This document shows, piece after piece, positions 7,191-16,367 of a stretch of 30,161 nucleotides of DNA. Position 1 is the first letter of the stretch. Each line of letters begins with the position of its first letter. The DNA lies in contig DDLS01000082.1 of NCBI GenBank assembly GCA_002340255.1, forward strand, positions 1 to 30,161, given 5' to 3'. Origin of the DNA: Cyanobacteria bacterium UBA2566. Lineage in GTDB: Bacteria > Cyanobacteriota > Cyanobacteriia > Cyanobacteriales > Desertifilaceae. The position numbers were made by a program, and so were the translations under genes. The notes beneath the pieces are model-generated. The model was not told the DNA's origin, searched no databases, and worked only from the letters and a program-made list of their open reading frames with translations.

Positions 7191-8627
7191 ATGTCCACTA
7201 GCGTTAAAACCCTAGTCAACCAACCCTACAAATACGGTTTCATCACCGACATTGAAACCGACAAAATCCCCAACGGCCTAAACGAAGACGTAGTCCGCCT
7301 GATTTCCGCCAAGAAAAACGAACCGGAATTCATGCTCAACTTCCGTCTCAAAGCCTACCGTCGATGGCTAGAAATGAAGGAACCGAATTGGCCCCATCTT
7401 CAATATCCCCCCATCGACTACCAAAACATCAGCTATTATTCAGCACCGAAACAGCAAGATAAAAAGAAAAGTCTCGATGAAGTTGACCCCGCTCTCCTAG
7501 AAACCTTCGAGAAACTCGGTATTCCCCTGTCCGAACAAAAACGCCTCTCTAACGTTGCCGTTGATGCCGTTTTTGATAGCGTTTCTATTGCTACAACTTT
7601 CCGGGAAAAACTCGCCAAAGAAGGTGTAATTTTCTGCTCCATTTCCGAAGCCGTTCATGACTATCCCGAACTGGTAGAAAAATATCTTGGTAGCGTAGTT
7701 CCCGTCGGAGACAATTACTTTGCGGCTCTCAACAGTGCCGTATTTAGTGATGGCTCCTTTGTGTATATTCCCAAAAATACCCAATGCCCCATGGAACTGT
7801 CCACCTATTTCCGGATTAACAGTGGAGATACCGGACAATTTGAGCGCACCTTAATTGTGGCTGATGAAGGGTCTCAGGTCTCCTACCTGGAAGGCTGTAC
7901 GGCTCCAATGTACGATACGAACCAACTGCACGCAGCAGTCGTGGAATTGGTCGCGTTAGATAATGCTGATATTAAATATTCCACCGTACAAAACTGGTAT
8001 GCAGGAGACGAAAACGGCAAAGGCGGAATTTATAACTTCGTGACCAAACGAGGAATTTGTAAAGGAGTCAATTCTAAGATTTCCTGGACTCAAGTGGAAA
8101 CCGGTTCTGCAATTACCTGGAAATATCCCAGTTGCGTGTTAGTCGGCGATAATTCCGTCGGCGAATTTTACTCGGTTGCTCTCACCAACAATAAGCAGCA
8201 AGCCGATACAGGAACCAAGATGGTTCATGTGGGCAAAAACACCCGCAGCCGGATTATTTCTAAAGGCATTTCTGCCGGGGGTTCTGCCAACAGTTATCGG
8301 GGTTTGGTCAAGGTTAACCCGAAGGCAGAAGGGGCGAGAAACTATTCCCAATGTGATTCCATGCTGATTGGGGATAATGCCGAAGCCAATACATTCCCCT
8401 ATATCCAGGTGCAGAATAATTCTGGAAAAGTGGAGCATGAAGCCTCGACTTCCAAAATTGGGGAAGACCAACTCTTTTATTTTGCCCAACGGGGAATTTC
8501 TGCCGAAGATGCCGTCTCGATGATGATTAGTGGCTTCTGTAAGGATGTGTTTAATCAACTGCCGATGGAATTTGCGGTAGAAGCGGATAAGTTATTGAGT
8601 TTGAAATTAGAAGGAACAGTGGGTTAA
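7191..8627 (+). CDS. sufB: SufB, Fe-S cluster scaffold subunit
   Basis: At 478 residues it has the usual length and matches SufB throughout. The C-terminal beta-helix region is conserved. C388 in YSQCDSM corresponds to the sulfur-accepting Cys405 of E. coli SufB, and E417 in VEHEAS corresponds to Glu434. SufB forms the SufBC2D complex in the cytoplasm, on which a cluster is built from cysteine-derived sulfur and iron. The start is the ATG at 7191. SufC begins three bases after its stop, so the two are translationally close. The 147-base gap from ftrC contains a weak CTTCT/AGAAG hairpin at 7131-7143; a separate promoter there cannot be excluded. Confidence 0.97.
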   Translation: MSTSVKTLVNQPYKYGFITDIETDKIPNGLNEDVVRLISAKKNEPEFMLNFRLKAYRRWLEMKEPNWPHLQYPPIDYQNISYYSAPKQQDKKKSLDEVDPALLETFEKLGIPLSEQKRLSNVAVDAVFDSVSIATTFREKLAKEGVIFCSISEAVHDYPELVEKYLGSVVPVGDNYFAALNSAVFSDGSFVYIPKNTQCPMELSTYFRINSGDTGQFERTLIVADEGSQVSYLEGCTAPMYDTNQLHAAVVELVALDNADIKYSTVQNWYAGDENGKGGIYNFVTKRGICKGVNSKISWTQVETGSAITWKYPSCVLVGDNSVGEFYSVALTNNKQQADTGTKMVHVGKNTRSRIISKGISAGGSANSYRGLVKVNPKAEGARNYSQCDSMLIGDNAEANTFPYIQVQNNSGKVEHEASTSKIGEDQLFYFAQRGISAEDAVSMMISGFCKDVFNQLPMEFAVEADKLLSLKLEGTVG

Positions 8628-8629
8628 AG

Positions 8630-9397
8630 ATGAGCATTTTATCAGTACGCAACCTCACCGCTAATGTGGCGGGACAATCGATTCTCAAAGGGTTAAATCT
8701 GGAAATCAATGCGGGAGAAATCCATGCCATTATGGGACCCAATGGGTCTGGAAAAAGTACGTTTTCTAAGATTCTTGCCGGTCATCCTGCCTATGAAGTC
8801 ACGGGTGGCGAGGTGATTTATAAAGGTGAAAATTTGTTGGAAATGGAACCAGAAGATCGGGCAACTTCTGGGGTATTTCTGGCATTCCAGTATCCCTTGG
8901 AAATTCCAGGTGTAAGTAATTTAGACTTTTTGCGCGTTGCCTATAATTCCAAACGGAAACAAGAGGGTTTGGACGAGTTGGATACGTTCGACTTCCAAGA
9001 CTTGGTAGAAGAGAAGTTAGAAGTCGTAAAAATGGATGCGGCATTTTTAGACCGCAGTGTGAATGAAGGGTTTTCTGGAGGGGAGAAAAAGCGGAATGAA
9101 ATTCTGCAAATGGCCCTTCTAGAACCGACGTTATCGATTTTAGATGAAACGGATTCAGGCTTGGATATTGATGCGCTGAAAATTGTTGCCAATGGGGTTA
9201 ATCAATTGACGCGTCCGGATAATGCAGTGTTGATGATTACCCACTATCAACGGTTGTTGAATTATATTGTCCCCGATTATGTGCATGTGATGGCAGATGG
9301 CCGAATTTTACGCACGGGGGATAAGGAGTTGGCTTTAGAACTTGAATCTAGGGGATATGACTGGATTCTAGAGGAAGCTCTACAGGGGGTGAAGTAG
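8630..9397 (+). CDS. sufC: SufC, ABC-type ATPase of the SufBCD complex
   Basis: This is a 255-residue non-membrane ABC ATPase. It has Walker A GPNGSGKST at residues 36-44, signature FSGGEKKRNE, and Walker B LSILDETDSGLD. The Asp after the Walker B Glu region and the EKKRNE extension are typical of SufC. ATP binding and hydrolysis drive conformational change of SufBC2D during cluster assembly. It sits two bases after sufB and one base before sufD, so it is firmly within the operon. Nothing is missing or unusual. Confidence 0.97.
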   Translation: MSILSVRNLTANVAGQSILKGLNLEINAGEIHAIMGPNGSGKSTFSKILAGHPAYEVTGGEVIYKGENLLEMEPEDRATSGVFLAFQYPLEIPGVSNLDFLRVAYNSKRKQEGLDELDTFDFQDLVEEKLEVVKMDAAFLDRSVNEGFSGGEKKRNEILQMALLEPTLSILDETDSGLDIDALKIVANGVNQLTRPDNAVLMITHYQRLLNYIVPDYVHVMADGRILRTGDKELALELESRGYDWILEEALQGVK

Positions 9398-9398
9398 G

Positions 9399-10778
9399 AT
9401 GAATACGCTTTCAGTTGGGGCGATCGCCTCCATGGATCTGAATCGGGAAAGTCCCCGATTTCAAGCCGTACAACAGCTTCTGAACACTCGTCTAGGGTTC
9501 GATCGCCCGCAACTCGATCCAGCTCTGGTGTCTTTAATTCAAGCAGTACGGGAATATGGAGCGGCGATCGCCTCGGAACTTCAGTTCCCCAGCTCCCAGG
9601 ATGAGGAATGGCGGTTTACAGATATTTCTCGCCTCTTGGGGGTGAATTTCCAACCCGCTACTTTTCCGGAGGAAACCCTCAAGATTGATATTACGCCCTT
9701 TATCCTACCCGAGGCAGCAAACAGTCGCCTGGTATTCGTCAATGGGGTGTATTCTCCCGATCTCTCGGATCTCTCTGGCGTGAATTTAGAAACCGTCACC
9801 CATCTCTTATCAGGGGTGGTTCCGGAAGCTAAACTCAATCCCTATTTGGGCAAACAACCGGGGACTCAAGAGGTGTTTACTGCCCTAAATAGCGCCAGCT
9901 TACAGGATGGGGCGCTGGTTTGGATACCAGCCAATCAGGTTGTCGAAACGCCGATTCATGTGCTGTTTTTATCGGCGGAGAATGGGGAACCGGCACTTGC
10001 CAGTCCTCGGACTTTAGTGGTTGCTGGAGCGAACAGTTCTGTTACCCTAGTTGAACAGTACGTTACCATTAGCAGTTGTCCCGCCGCTCCCGGAATTACG
10101 CCCTATTTCAGTAATGCAGTTACGGAAGTTTGGTTAGAGGATAACGCCCAGGTTAACCATACTCGCATTCAGCAAGAAGGACAGCAAAGTATCCACATCA
10201 GCAAAACCGCAATTTTCCAAAACCGCGACAGTCGATATACCCTGAATGGCATTAGTCTAGGGGCGGGTTTATCCCGTCACACCATTGATGCGATCCAGCA
10301 GGGAGAAGGAACCCAAACGACTCTCAATGGTTTAACTGAAATCACCGGCAAACAATGCTCTGATACCCATAGTAGTATTAATCATTTGTATCCCAATGGC
10401 AACAGCAACCAACTGCATAAATGCATTGTGGATCGGAATGCCCATGCTATTTTCAATGGCAAAGTTTTTGTGCCTAAAGCTGCTCAGTTAACCAATGCCC
10501 AGCAGCTCAATCGCAATTTAATTTTGTCAGACAAAGCAAAAGTAGACACCAAACCCCAACTGCAAATTACCGCCGATAATGTCAAATGCTCCCATGGGGC
10601 AACGGTGAGTCAGTTAGAAGAGGAAGAGGTCTTTTATTTACAAAGTCGAGGCTTATCTCAAGAAGCGAGTCGTCATTTGTTAATTGATGCCTTTGCCAAT
10701 GATATTTTATCTCGTATTCCCCTAACTTCCTTGCAAACTACCCTGGCTCAGTGTCTCTCGTGCCGGACTCATTTTTGA
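9399..10778 (+). CDS. sufD: SufD, Fe-S cluster assembly subunit
   Basis: This 459-residue protein is homologous to SufB in its C-terminal half and pairs with it in the SufBC2D complex. H399, in the segment KCSHGATVS, matches His360 of E. coli SufD, which lies at the SufB-SufD interface where the cluster forms. The protein begins one base after the sufC stop. An in-frame second ATG (MDLNRE) lies 11 codons downstream, but close coupling favours the first. A HIP1 octamer falls within the first codons. Confidence 0.96.
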   Translation: MNTLSVGAIASMDLNRESPRFQAVQQLLNTRLGFDRPQLDPALVSLIQAVREYGAAIASELQFPSSQDEEWRFTDISRLLGVNFQPATFPEETLKIDITPFILPEAANSRLVFVNGVYSPDLSDLSGVNLETVTHLLSGVVPEAKLNPYLGKQPGTQEVFTALNSASLQDGALVWIPANQVVETPIHVLFLSAENGEPALASPRTLVVAGANSSVTLVEQYVTISSCPAAPGITPYFSNAVTEVWLEDNAQVNHTRIQQEGQQSIHISKTAIFQNRDSRYTLNGISLGAGLSRHTIDAIQQGEGTQTTLNGLTEITGKQCSDTHSSINHLYPNGNSNQLHKCIVDRNAHAIFNGKVFVPKAAQLTNAQQLNRNLILSDKAKVDTKPQLQITADNVKCSHGATVSQLEEEEVFYLQSRGLSQEASRHLLIDAFANDILSRIPLTSLQTTLAQCLSCRTHF

Positions 10779-10801
10779 TCTGTGTGAGCCAACCTAAAAA
10801 A

Positions 10802-10830
10802 GGGGGGAAATAAAACATCTCTATCCCCCC
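10802..10830 (+). terminator. Weak hairpin between sufD and sufS
   Basis: GGGGGGA at 10802-10808 can pair with TCCCCCC at 10824-10830 across a 15-base loop. No T-run follows; instead there is a pyrimidine-rich stretch to about 10865. It might attenuate or stabilise the transcript ahead of sufS, but it is not a convincing terminator. Confidence 0.25.
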
Positions 10831-10887
10831 ATCTCCCTATCTCCCCATCCCCCAAACTTTCCCTAATCATTCTCTATTCATAACCCT

Positions 10888-12147
10888 ATGATGACGTTTA
10901 CCCAGCCCAAACCCCTAGCTGCCCTTGTCCGAGATGATTTTCCTATTCTTCATCAGGAAGCTCACGGACATCCTTTAGTGTATTTGGATAATGCGGCGAC
11001 TTCCCAAAAACCCAGGGTTGTTTTAGAGACTTTACAGCACTATTACCAGCGAGATAATGCCAATGTGCATCGGGGGGTTCATTTACTCAGTTGTCGCGCT
11101 ACAGAAGCTTATGAAGGGGCTAGGGATAAGGTTGCAGGGTTTGTGAATGCGCGATCGCGTAATGAAATCGTCTTTACCCGGAATGCTAGTGAAGCGGTTA
11201 ACCTCGTTGCCTATGCTTGGGGATTAAATACATTAAAGCCAGGGGATGAAATCATTACTTCGGTGATGGAGCATCATAGTAATTTAGTGCCTTGGCAAAT
11301 GATTGCCCAGAAAACCGGCGCAGTCCTAAAGTTTGTCGAGCTAACAGACACGGAAGAATTCAATTTTGAGCAGTTTAAGTCCTTGCTCAGTTCCCAAACC
11401 AAATTAGTTACAGTTGTCCATGGTTCTAATACATTGGGCTGTATTAATCCAGTGGAAGACATCGTGCAGGAAGCCCATAAAATCGGAGCAAAAGTTTTAA
11501 TTGATGCCTGCCAAAGTGCCCCCCATTTAAAGTTAGATGTTCAAGCCATTGACTGTGATTGGTTAGTGGCTTCTGGTCATAAGATGTGCGGTCCTACTGG
11601 CATTGGGTTCTTGTATGGCAAATTAGAATTACTTGAAGCGATGCCGCCCTTTTTGGGGGGTGGGGAAATGATTGCTGAAGTATTTCTCGATCGCGCCACC
11701 TATGCCGAACTGCCCCATAAATTTGAAGCCGGAACCCCTGCCATTGCCGAGGCGATCGCCCTGGGTGCAGCCGTCGATTATTTAACCGGTATTGGATTAG
11801 ACAAAATACACGCCTACGAATTGGAGTTAACCGATTACTTGTTTGAGCAACTCCTACAGATTCCCGAAGTCAGAATTTATGGCCCAAAACCGAGGAAAAA
11901 CAAGATTAGAGCTTCTCTAGCAACCTTTACCACGGGCGAGATTCACGTTAATGATATCTCCTCTCTGTTGGATCAATCGGGCGTAGCAATTCGTACCGGA
12001 CACCATTGTACTCAACCCTTACACCGAATTTTAGGGATTAATTCCAGCGCTAGAGCGAGTTTATATTTCTATAATACGTTTGCAGAAATCGATCGCTTTA
12101 TTGTTGCTCTGAAAGAGACTTTAGCGTTTTTCAAAAGTATTTTGTAA
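10888..12147 (+). CDS. sufS: SufS, cysteine desulfurase (group II)
   Basis: This is a 419-residue PLP-dependent aminotransferase-fold enzyme. K232 in SGHKMCGPTG is the PLP lysine, and C374 in RTGHHCTQPLH is the active-site cysteine that carries the persulfide. The enzyme converts cysteine to alanine and passes sulfur to the SufBCD scaffold, usually through SufE, which is not encoded in this window. ATG at 10888 or 10891 could start it. It is 109 bases after sufD on the same strand, with a GC-rich hairpin in the gap, so its transcript level may differ from sufBCD. Confidence 0.97.
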   Translation: MMTFTQPKPLAALVRDDFPILHQEAHGHPLVYLDNAATSQKPRVVLETLQHYYQRDNANVHRGVHLLSCRATEAYEGARDKVAGFVNARSRNEIVFTRNASEAVNLVAYAWGLNTLKPGDEIITSVMEHHSNLVPWQMIAQKTGAVLKFVELTDTEEFNFEQFKSLLSSQTKLVTVVHGSNTLGCINPVEDIVQEAHKIGAKVLIDACQSAPHLKLDVQAIDCDWLVASGHKMCGPTGIGFLYGKLELLEAMPPFLGGGEMIAEVFLDRATYAELPHKFEAGTPAIAEAIALGAAVDYLTGIGLDKIHAYELELTDYLFEQLLQIPEVRIYGPKPRKNKIRASLATFTTGEIHVNDISSLLDQSGVAIRTGHHCTQPLHRILGINSSARASLYFYNTFAEIDRFIVALKETLAFFKSIL

Positions 12148-12196
12148 CGCACTGCCGAAATGTATAGCTATTGCTAGAGTGCTTCACAGTTCTGTC

Positions 12197-12628
12197 CTAA
12201 TCAACTCTTTCTCTGCTAGAGATCGGGACAATTTTGCTGTTTGCTGTTTTCTGTTGCTGCTGGAGATGATTGAGCAAATAGAAAAAGACGAATAAATTCA
12301 ACCCTAAAAGGATGACATGATTAACGGAAGGATGGTGAATCGATTGCCAAACTTCCACCGGTAGAGGTAACCCAGCTAATAGGATAACGAGGAAATTTCC
12401 CCAGGATTTTCCATACCATAACCCTAGGGTTGCTGTGCCTAATCCTAGGGCATAAACACTAGCAATTCTGGCAATCCATTGCAGTTCGGACACTTGATGA
12501 TGGAGGAGGTAATGGACAATCCATTCAATGGTGCTGTATTCTCCATTAACCAAGTAGTCTTCTGCCCACTGGGCGATCGCCTCATAATTTCTCCAACTCC
12601 AAGCCGAGGCGATCGCTAGAACAGCCAT
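12197..12628 (-). CDS. DUF2127-like small membrane protein
   Basis: This 143-residue protein has about four hydrophobic segments. The stretch WYGKSWGNFLVILLAGLPLP followed by VEVWQSIHHPS resembles the central part of DUF2127 proteins, a family of unknown function. The usual N-terminal portion preceding the first segment appears short, and a TAA stop lies immediately before the ATG at 12628. Either the gene really starts here or the extreme 5' end was lost. It converges with sufS, 49 bases from its end. Confidence in the family is moderate. Confidence 0.7.
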   Translation of the reverse strand: MAVLAIASAWSWRNYEAIAQWAEDYLVNGEYSTIEWIVHYLLHHQVSELQWIARIASVYALGLGTATLGLWYGKSWGNFLVILLAGLPLPVEVWQSIHHPSVNHVILLGLNLFVFFYLLNHLQQQQKTANSKIVPISSRERVD

Positions 12629-12734
12629 TTAGCACCCTCTCAACCAAAGCTTAACCTGAAGATTACCTGTTTATGAATGTAACGTCCTAGACTAGTAAGG
12701 GAACCGACATTAACTCATACACTAGGACTTTTGT

Positions 12735-13364
12735 ATGGTTTCCTCACTTCTGCCTACCCGTAATTCTCAAATCCAATTCCGTGAACTGCTTGAAGACCTC
12801 TATCAAGGTCGGAGTTTAGTAGACTTTGTTGGTGGGCAAATAATTCCCCTCAATTCTAGTGATATTTGGGTGGTCTGTCGGGGTGTAGTGAGTTTAAGTT
12901 CCATTCAAACCAATGGTGAGGAATCCTTATTAGGCTTCGCAGTCCCTTCTATGCCCTTTGGTTTACCCTTAACCCGGATTGAAAGTTATCAAGCTATTGC
13001 TCTGTCGAATGTCGGTTTAATGCGCTTTACCCTGACCGAAATTGAAACATCTCCCATCTTATGCAGCAGTTTATGGGAGCAATTGAGTCGTCGTTTACGG
13101 CAAACTGAATCAATTCTGGCTTTAGTCAGTTATCGACGCGTAAAAGAGCGCTTAGAACAATTACTGTTATTATTAGCTCACGAAATGGGCCAACCCACTG
13201 AAGAAGGTCGAGGTATACGCTTACCGGTGAAGTTAACCCATCAGAATTTAGCCAAAACCATTGGCACAACCCGGGTAACCGTCACTCGGTTAATGAAAGA
13301 GCTGCGCCAAGATCAATGGTTAACCCTAGACTCGGAGCGTCATATTACTCTCCAGAAGGGTTAA
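12735..13364 (+). CDS. Crp/Fnr-family transcriptional regulator
   Basis: This is a 209-residue protein with an N-terminal beta-roll domain and a C-terminal Crp-type winged helix. The recognition region LTHQNLAKTIGTTRVTVTRL lies near residues 166-185. The N-terminal domain lacks the GE-plus-Arg phosphate-binding cassette of cAMP receptors, so cAMP is probably not the ligand. It also lacks a cysteine cluster of the FNR type. It is not NtcA by its sequence. It is divergent from the DUF2127-like gene, with 106 bases between. The target genes cannot be told from context. Confidence 0.88.
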   Translation: MVSSLLPTRNSQIQFRELLEDLYQGRSLVDFVGGQIIPLNSSDIWVVCRGVVSLSSIQTNGEESLLGFAVPSMPFGLPLTRIESYQAIALSNVGLMRFTLTEIETSPILCSSLWEQLSRRLRQTESILALVSYRRVKERLEQLLLLLAHEMGQPTEEGRGIRLPVKLTHQNLAKTIGTTRVTVTRLMKELRQDQWLTLDSERHITLQKG

Positions 13365-13557
13365 TTGCGCTTGAGTTCTGGAGTTGGGCAAGAAACCAAG
13401 TGCCGACTGTGGTATTATTGGAAGTGCGATCGCGCTCCAAACCCATTTCCAGCAGTCCAATTGCTAACCCCAGTAACACCATCGATTCTCGGATTCTTCG
13501 ACTCCCACCATTGCTCATCATTTCAAAAGCAATAATTTCAGTTTTTTTCACATCCAC
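13345..13557 (-). CDS. Possible small protein (70 aa), unknown
   Basis: I do not recognise this product. Its ATG at 13557 lies seven bases downstream of the FAD monooxygenase stop on the same strand, which suggests translational coupling. Its 3' end overlaps the convergent regulator gene by 20 bases. The predicted sequence includes a short hydrophobic stretch (MVLLGLAIGLLEMGL), and its codons look like genuine cyanobacterial coding sequence, including an in-frame HIP1-like CGCGATCGC. No competing plus-strand frame here looks coding. Confidence 0.5.
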   Translation of the reverse strand: MDVKKTEIIAFEMMSNGGSRRIRESMVLLGLAIGLLEMGLERDRTSNNTTVGTWFLAQLQNSSAINPSGE

Positions 13558-13564
13558 TATCTAA

Positions 13565-14773
13565 TTACTCATTACCCCGCAAAGCACTATATTGCCCAGA
13601 AGGTTGATAATCAAACAACCACTTAAACTGTAAATCTCCTAACCAAGTCGGTGTTAAGCGGTAAATCCAGTTCCGCACCTGACAACTCAGAGAATTTTCT
13701 AATTGACCCAAAGAACTGATTTGGCGCGAAGATTCAAACACTTGGGTAATGCGTGGTGTACGGCGTTGCTCAAATTGTCGTAGAGTTTGAGCAAGTTGGG
13801 ATAAATCGGCACAAGTTTTAATTGAGTACACTAATTCATAGGCATCTTCAATGGCCATGCATCCCCCTTGACCAATACTCGGTTGCACAGGATGGGCAGC
13901 ATCTCCAATTAAGGTAACTCGATTTTTGCCCCAAACTGGGGTTAGAGGTAAACGGTCATAAATGTTATCTTCATAAATATCGGTTTCTTCAAGGGCTTCA
14001 ATAATTTGAGGCACTGGTGAGCTGTAGTGTTTAAACAGTTGGCGCAAGAGCGATTTTCGGGTTCCGGGTTGACTCCTAGGACTCTCTAGAGGCACATTAT
14101 CAAAGGCATAAAAGGAGCGTTGACCGTCGCCTATGGTAAAATAAGCGAGGCGATTGCCTTTTCCCCAATATTCCATCCAACTATACTCTGGATTAAAATT
14201 AATTCCTTCTGGGTTAAAACATCCACGCCAACATCGCATCCCACTATACACCGGGGGTTCTAGCACCTCGTCTGCATTCAAAGATACTCGAACTTGAGAA
14301 TAGAGTCCATCCGCACCAACCAAAACATCACCCCAGGTTGTCTCCCCATCCTCAAAACAAACCTCGATTTTTTCCTCCTTTTCCCTAACCTCCACAAACT
14401 TCTTGTTGGTTTGCACAATACCTGACAGCAGTGCATCATATAACAGTTTCTGTAAGACAGGACGACCCAGACAAACCCCTAAATCCGAGCAATTAACAAA
14501 CTCAGGAGAGTTAATATATAAAGGCTTTCCTTGTGCATTGCTAAAGCCCCCTTTCTTAATTTTCCCCCCTTTTTCATACAGTGCTTTAGCCAAGCCCAAT
14601 TTCTCATAGACACTCATGGCATTGCGTTGGATAAAAATACCTCCCGGCCCCGATACCATGCCTTCCCATGTCCGTTTTTCATAGAGTTCTACCTCTAATC
14701 CAGCTTGCACACAGGCAATAGCACAGGTTAATCCACCAATACCACCACCAATAATAATTACTTTTGGGGTCAT
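13565..14773 (-). CDS. FAD-dependent monooxygenase (PHBH/zeaxanthin-epoxidase-like)
   Basis: This 402-residue flavoprotein monooxygenase begins with the dinucleotide-binding motif GGGIGGL near residues 9-15. The DG motif is LVGADGLYSQVR near residue 160. The third FAD motif, LIGDAAHPVQPSIGQGG, is near residue 295. These group A hydroxylases use NAD(P)H and O2 to hydroxylate or epoxidise a substrate. Zeaxanthin epoxidase-like and salicylate hydroxylase-like members cannot be told apart from the sequence alone, and no substrate is implied by the neighbours. It diverges from the GH57 gene, sharing a 68-base promoter region. Confidence 0.9.
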   Translation of the reverse strand: MTPKVIIIGGGIGGLTCAIACVQAGLEVELYEKRTWEGMVSGPGGIFIQRNAMSVYEKLGLAKALYEKGGKIKKGGFSNAQGKPLYINSPEFVNCSDLGVCLGRPVLQKLLYDALLSGIVQTNKKFVEVREKEEKIEVCFEDGETTWGDVLVGADGLYSQVRVSLNADEVLEPPVYSGMRCWRGCFNPEGINFNPEYSWMEYWGKGNRLAYFTIGDGQRSFYAFDNVPLESPRSQPGTRKSLLRQLFKHYSSPVPQIIEALEETDIYEDNIYDRLPLTPVWGKNRVTLIGDAAHPVQPSIGQGGCMAIEDAYELVYSIKTCADLSQLAQTLRQFEQRRTPRITQVFESSRQISSLGQLENSLSCQVRNWIYRLTPTWLGDLQFKWLFDYQPSGQYSALRGNE

Positions 14774-14841
14774 GACTGATACCCTATAGATTTAAGGAAT
14801 AAAATAATTGTAAATCACAATCCGATCGCCGTCTAAACCCC

Positions 14842-16290
14842 ATGAATCCCACTCCCTTACCTCCTATCTGTGGCTCAGAAGCAGAAATTACCGCCATTGT
14901 CCAAGAACAAACCCCCATTTATCGCTCTAAAACCTGGAATATCAACCAGATTAGTGCTGCCTTTGCTTGTGCCCTGCATATGCACCAACCTACAATTCCG
15001 GCAGGAGAAAATGATGCATTAATCAGCAATTTACAATATATGTTTGAGCATCTCCAAGAAGGAGATAATCACAATGCAGCTCCCTTTGCTTGGTGTTATC
15101 AACGGATGGGAGAATTTATCCCAGAATTGGTTAATCAAGGCTGTCATCCACGCATCATGTTGGATTATTCCGGTAACCTGCTTTGGGGATTACAACAAAT
15201 GGGGCGCGAGGATATTCTAGACTCTCTAAAAAACTTGACAAAATCCCCTTATTCTGATTGTGTAGAATGGTTGGGAACGATGTGGAGTCATGCCGTAGTT
15301 CCCTCTACGCCCATTCCCGATCTTAAATTGCATATTCTGGCATGGCAGCATCAATTTAGAGCAATTTTTGGTACAGAAGCTCTAAAGCGAGTTAAGGGAT
15401 TTTCGCCACCAGAAATGCATCTTCCCAACCATCCAGATACCCTCTTTGAATATATTAAAGCCTTAAAAGAATGTGGCTATCGCTGGTTATTGGTACAGGA
15501 ACATTCAGTTGAGCGTTTAGATGGCAGCCCTCTGGATCGGGACGATAAATATGTGCCCAATTGTTTGATTGCTCGCAATTGCCAAGGGCAAGAAATCAGT
15601 ATGATTGCTTTGATTAAAACTCAAGGTTCAGATACGAAGTTGGTCGCACAAATGCAACCCTATCATGAAGCGAAAACGCGCTCTAGAAGAACCTTGGGAA
15701 ATGTGAATTTGCCTAGTTGTGTCACTCAAATTGCTGATGGTGAAAATGGGGGCGTGATGATGAATGAGTATCCCCGTGATTTTCATCCGGTATGGCATCA
15801 GATTAAAGGCAATGGTCAAGAAAATAATGGAGTTGTTGGCTTAAATGGGACAGAATATTTAGAATTACTCGAAAGCGCCGGAGTGAAGCCAGAAGATTAT
15901 CCCGTTTGTCAGGCTGTACAGCAGCATAGAATCTGGCAAGAATTGGGGGATGATGTGAATCCAGAGAAAGTGAAAGGGGTGTTAATTCAATTAAAGGAAA
16001 AAGACCCCAATTTCCATCTGGATGGAGCCTCTTGGACAAACGATCTCAGTTGGGTAAAAGGGTATGAAAATGTCTTAGAACCGATGCATCATTTAAGTGC
16101 TTTGTTTCATCAAAAGTATGATGCTTTAGTAGCCCAAGATTCGACCGTTACTCAACAGGAAGATTATCAACAGGCGCTGCTCTATGTTTTACTGTTGGAA
16201 ACCAGTTGTTTTCGCTATTGGGGACAGGGAACTTGGACGGATTATGCAAAGATGTTGTACGAGCGAGGAATAGAGATCCTACATGATTAA
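14842..16290 (+). CDS. Glycoside hydrolase family 57-like protein
   Basis: This is a 482-residue protein. The N-terminal ALHMHQP fits GH57 motif I. The segment GFSPPEMHLP holds a glutamate where the GH57 nucleophile is expected, and the ADGENG segment further on may carry the acid/base Asp. GH57 enzymes act on alpha-glucans as amylases, transglycosylases or branching enzymes. This one is a cyanobacterial subgroup whose exact substrate I cannot name. It has no signal peptide, so it is probably cytoplasmic and related to glycogen metabolism (inference). It starts at the ATG at 14842. Confidence 0.82.
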   Translation: MNPTPLPPICGSEAEITAIVQEQTPIYRSKTWNINQISAAFACALHMHQPTIPAGENDALISNLQYMFEHLQEGDNHNAAPFAWCYQRMGEFIPELVNQGCHPRIMLDYSGNLLWGLQQMGREDILDSLKNLTKSPYSDCVEWLGTMWSHAVVPSTPIPDLKLHILAWQHQFRAIFGTEALKRVKGFSPPEMHLPNHPDTLFEYIKALKECGYRWLLVQEHSVERLDGSPLDRDDKYVPNCLIARNCQGQEISMIALIKTQGSDTKLVAQMQPYHEAKTRSRRTLGNVNLPSCVTQIADGENGGVMMNEYPRDFHPVWHQIKGNGQENNGVVGLNGTEYLELLESAGVKPEDYPVCQAVQQHRIWQELGDDVNPEKVKGVLIQLKEKDPNFHLDGASWTNDLSWVKGYENVLEPMHHLSALFHQKYDALVAQDSTVTQQEDYQQALLYVLLLETSCFRYWGQGTWTDYAKMLYERGIEILHD

Positions 16291-16367
16291 GAGCGATCGC
16301 ACTTTTCTGAACAGATGTTAATATCAAAGCAGTATAACCCGATCGCTTGTAAGAATAGAGATTGCCT

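Noticed and set aside
8139..8558. 139-codon open frame on the minus strand
   Set aside because: It is fully antisense to sufB, which is a complete, well-conserved gene; the frame shows no family features.
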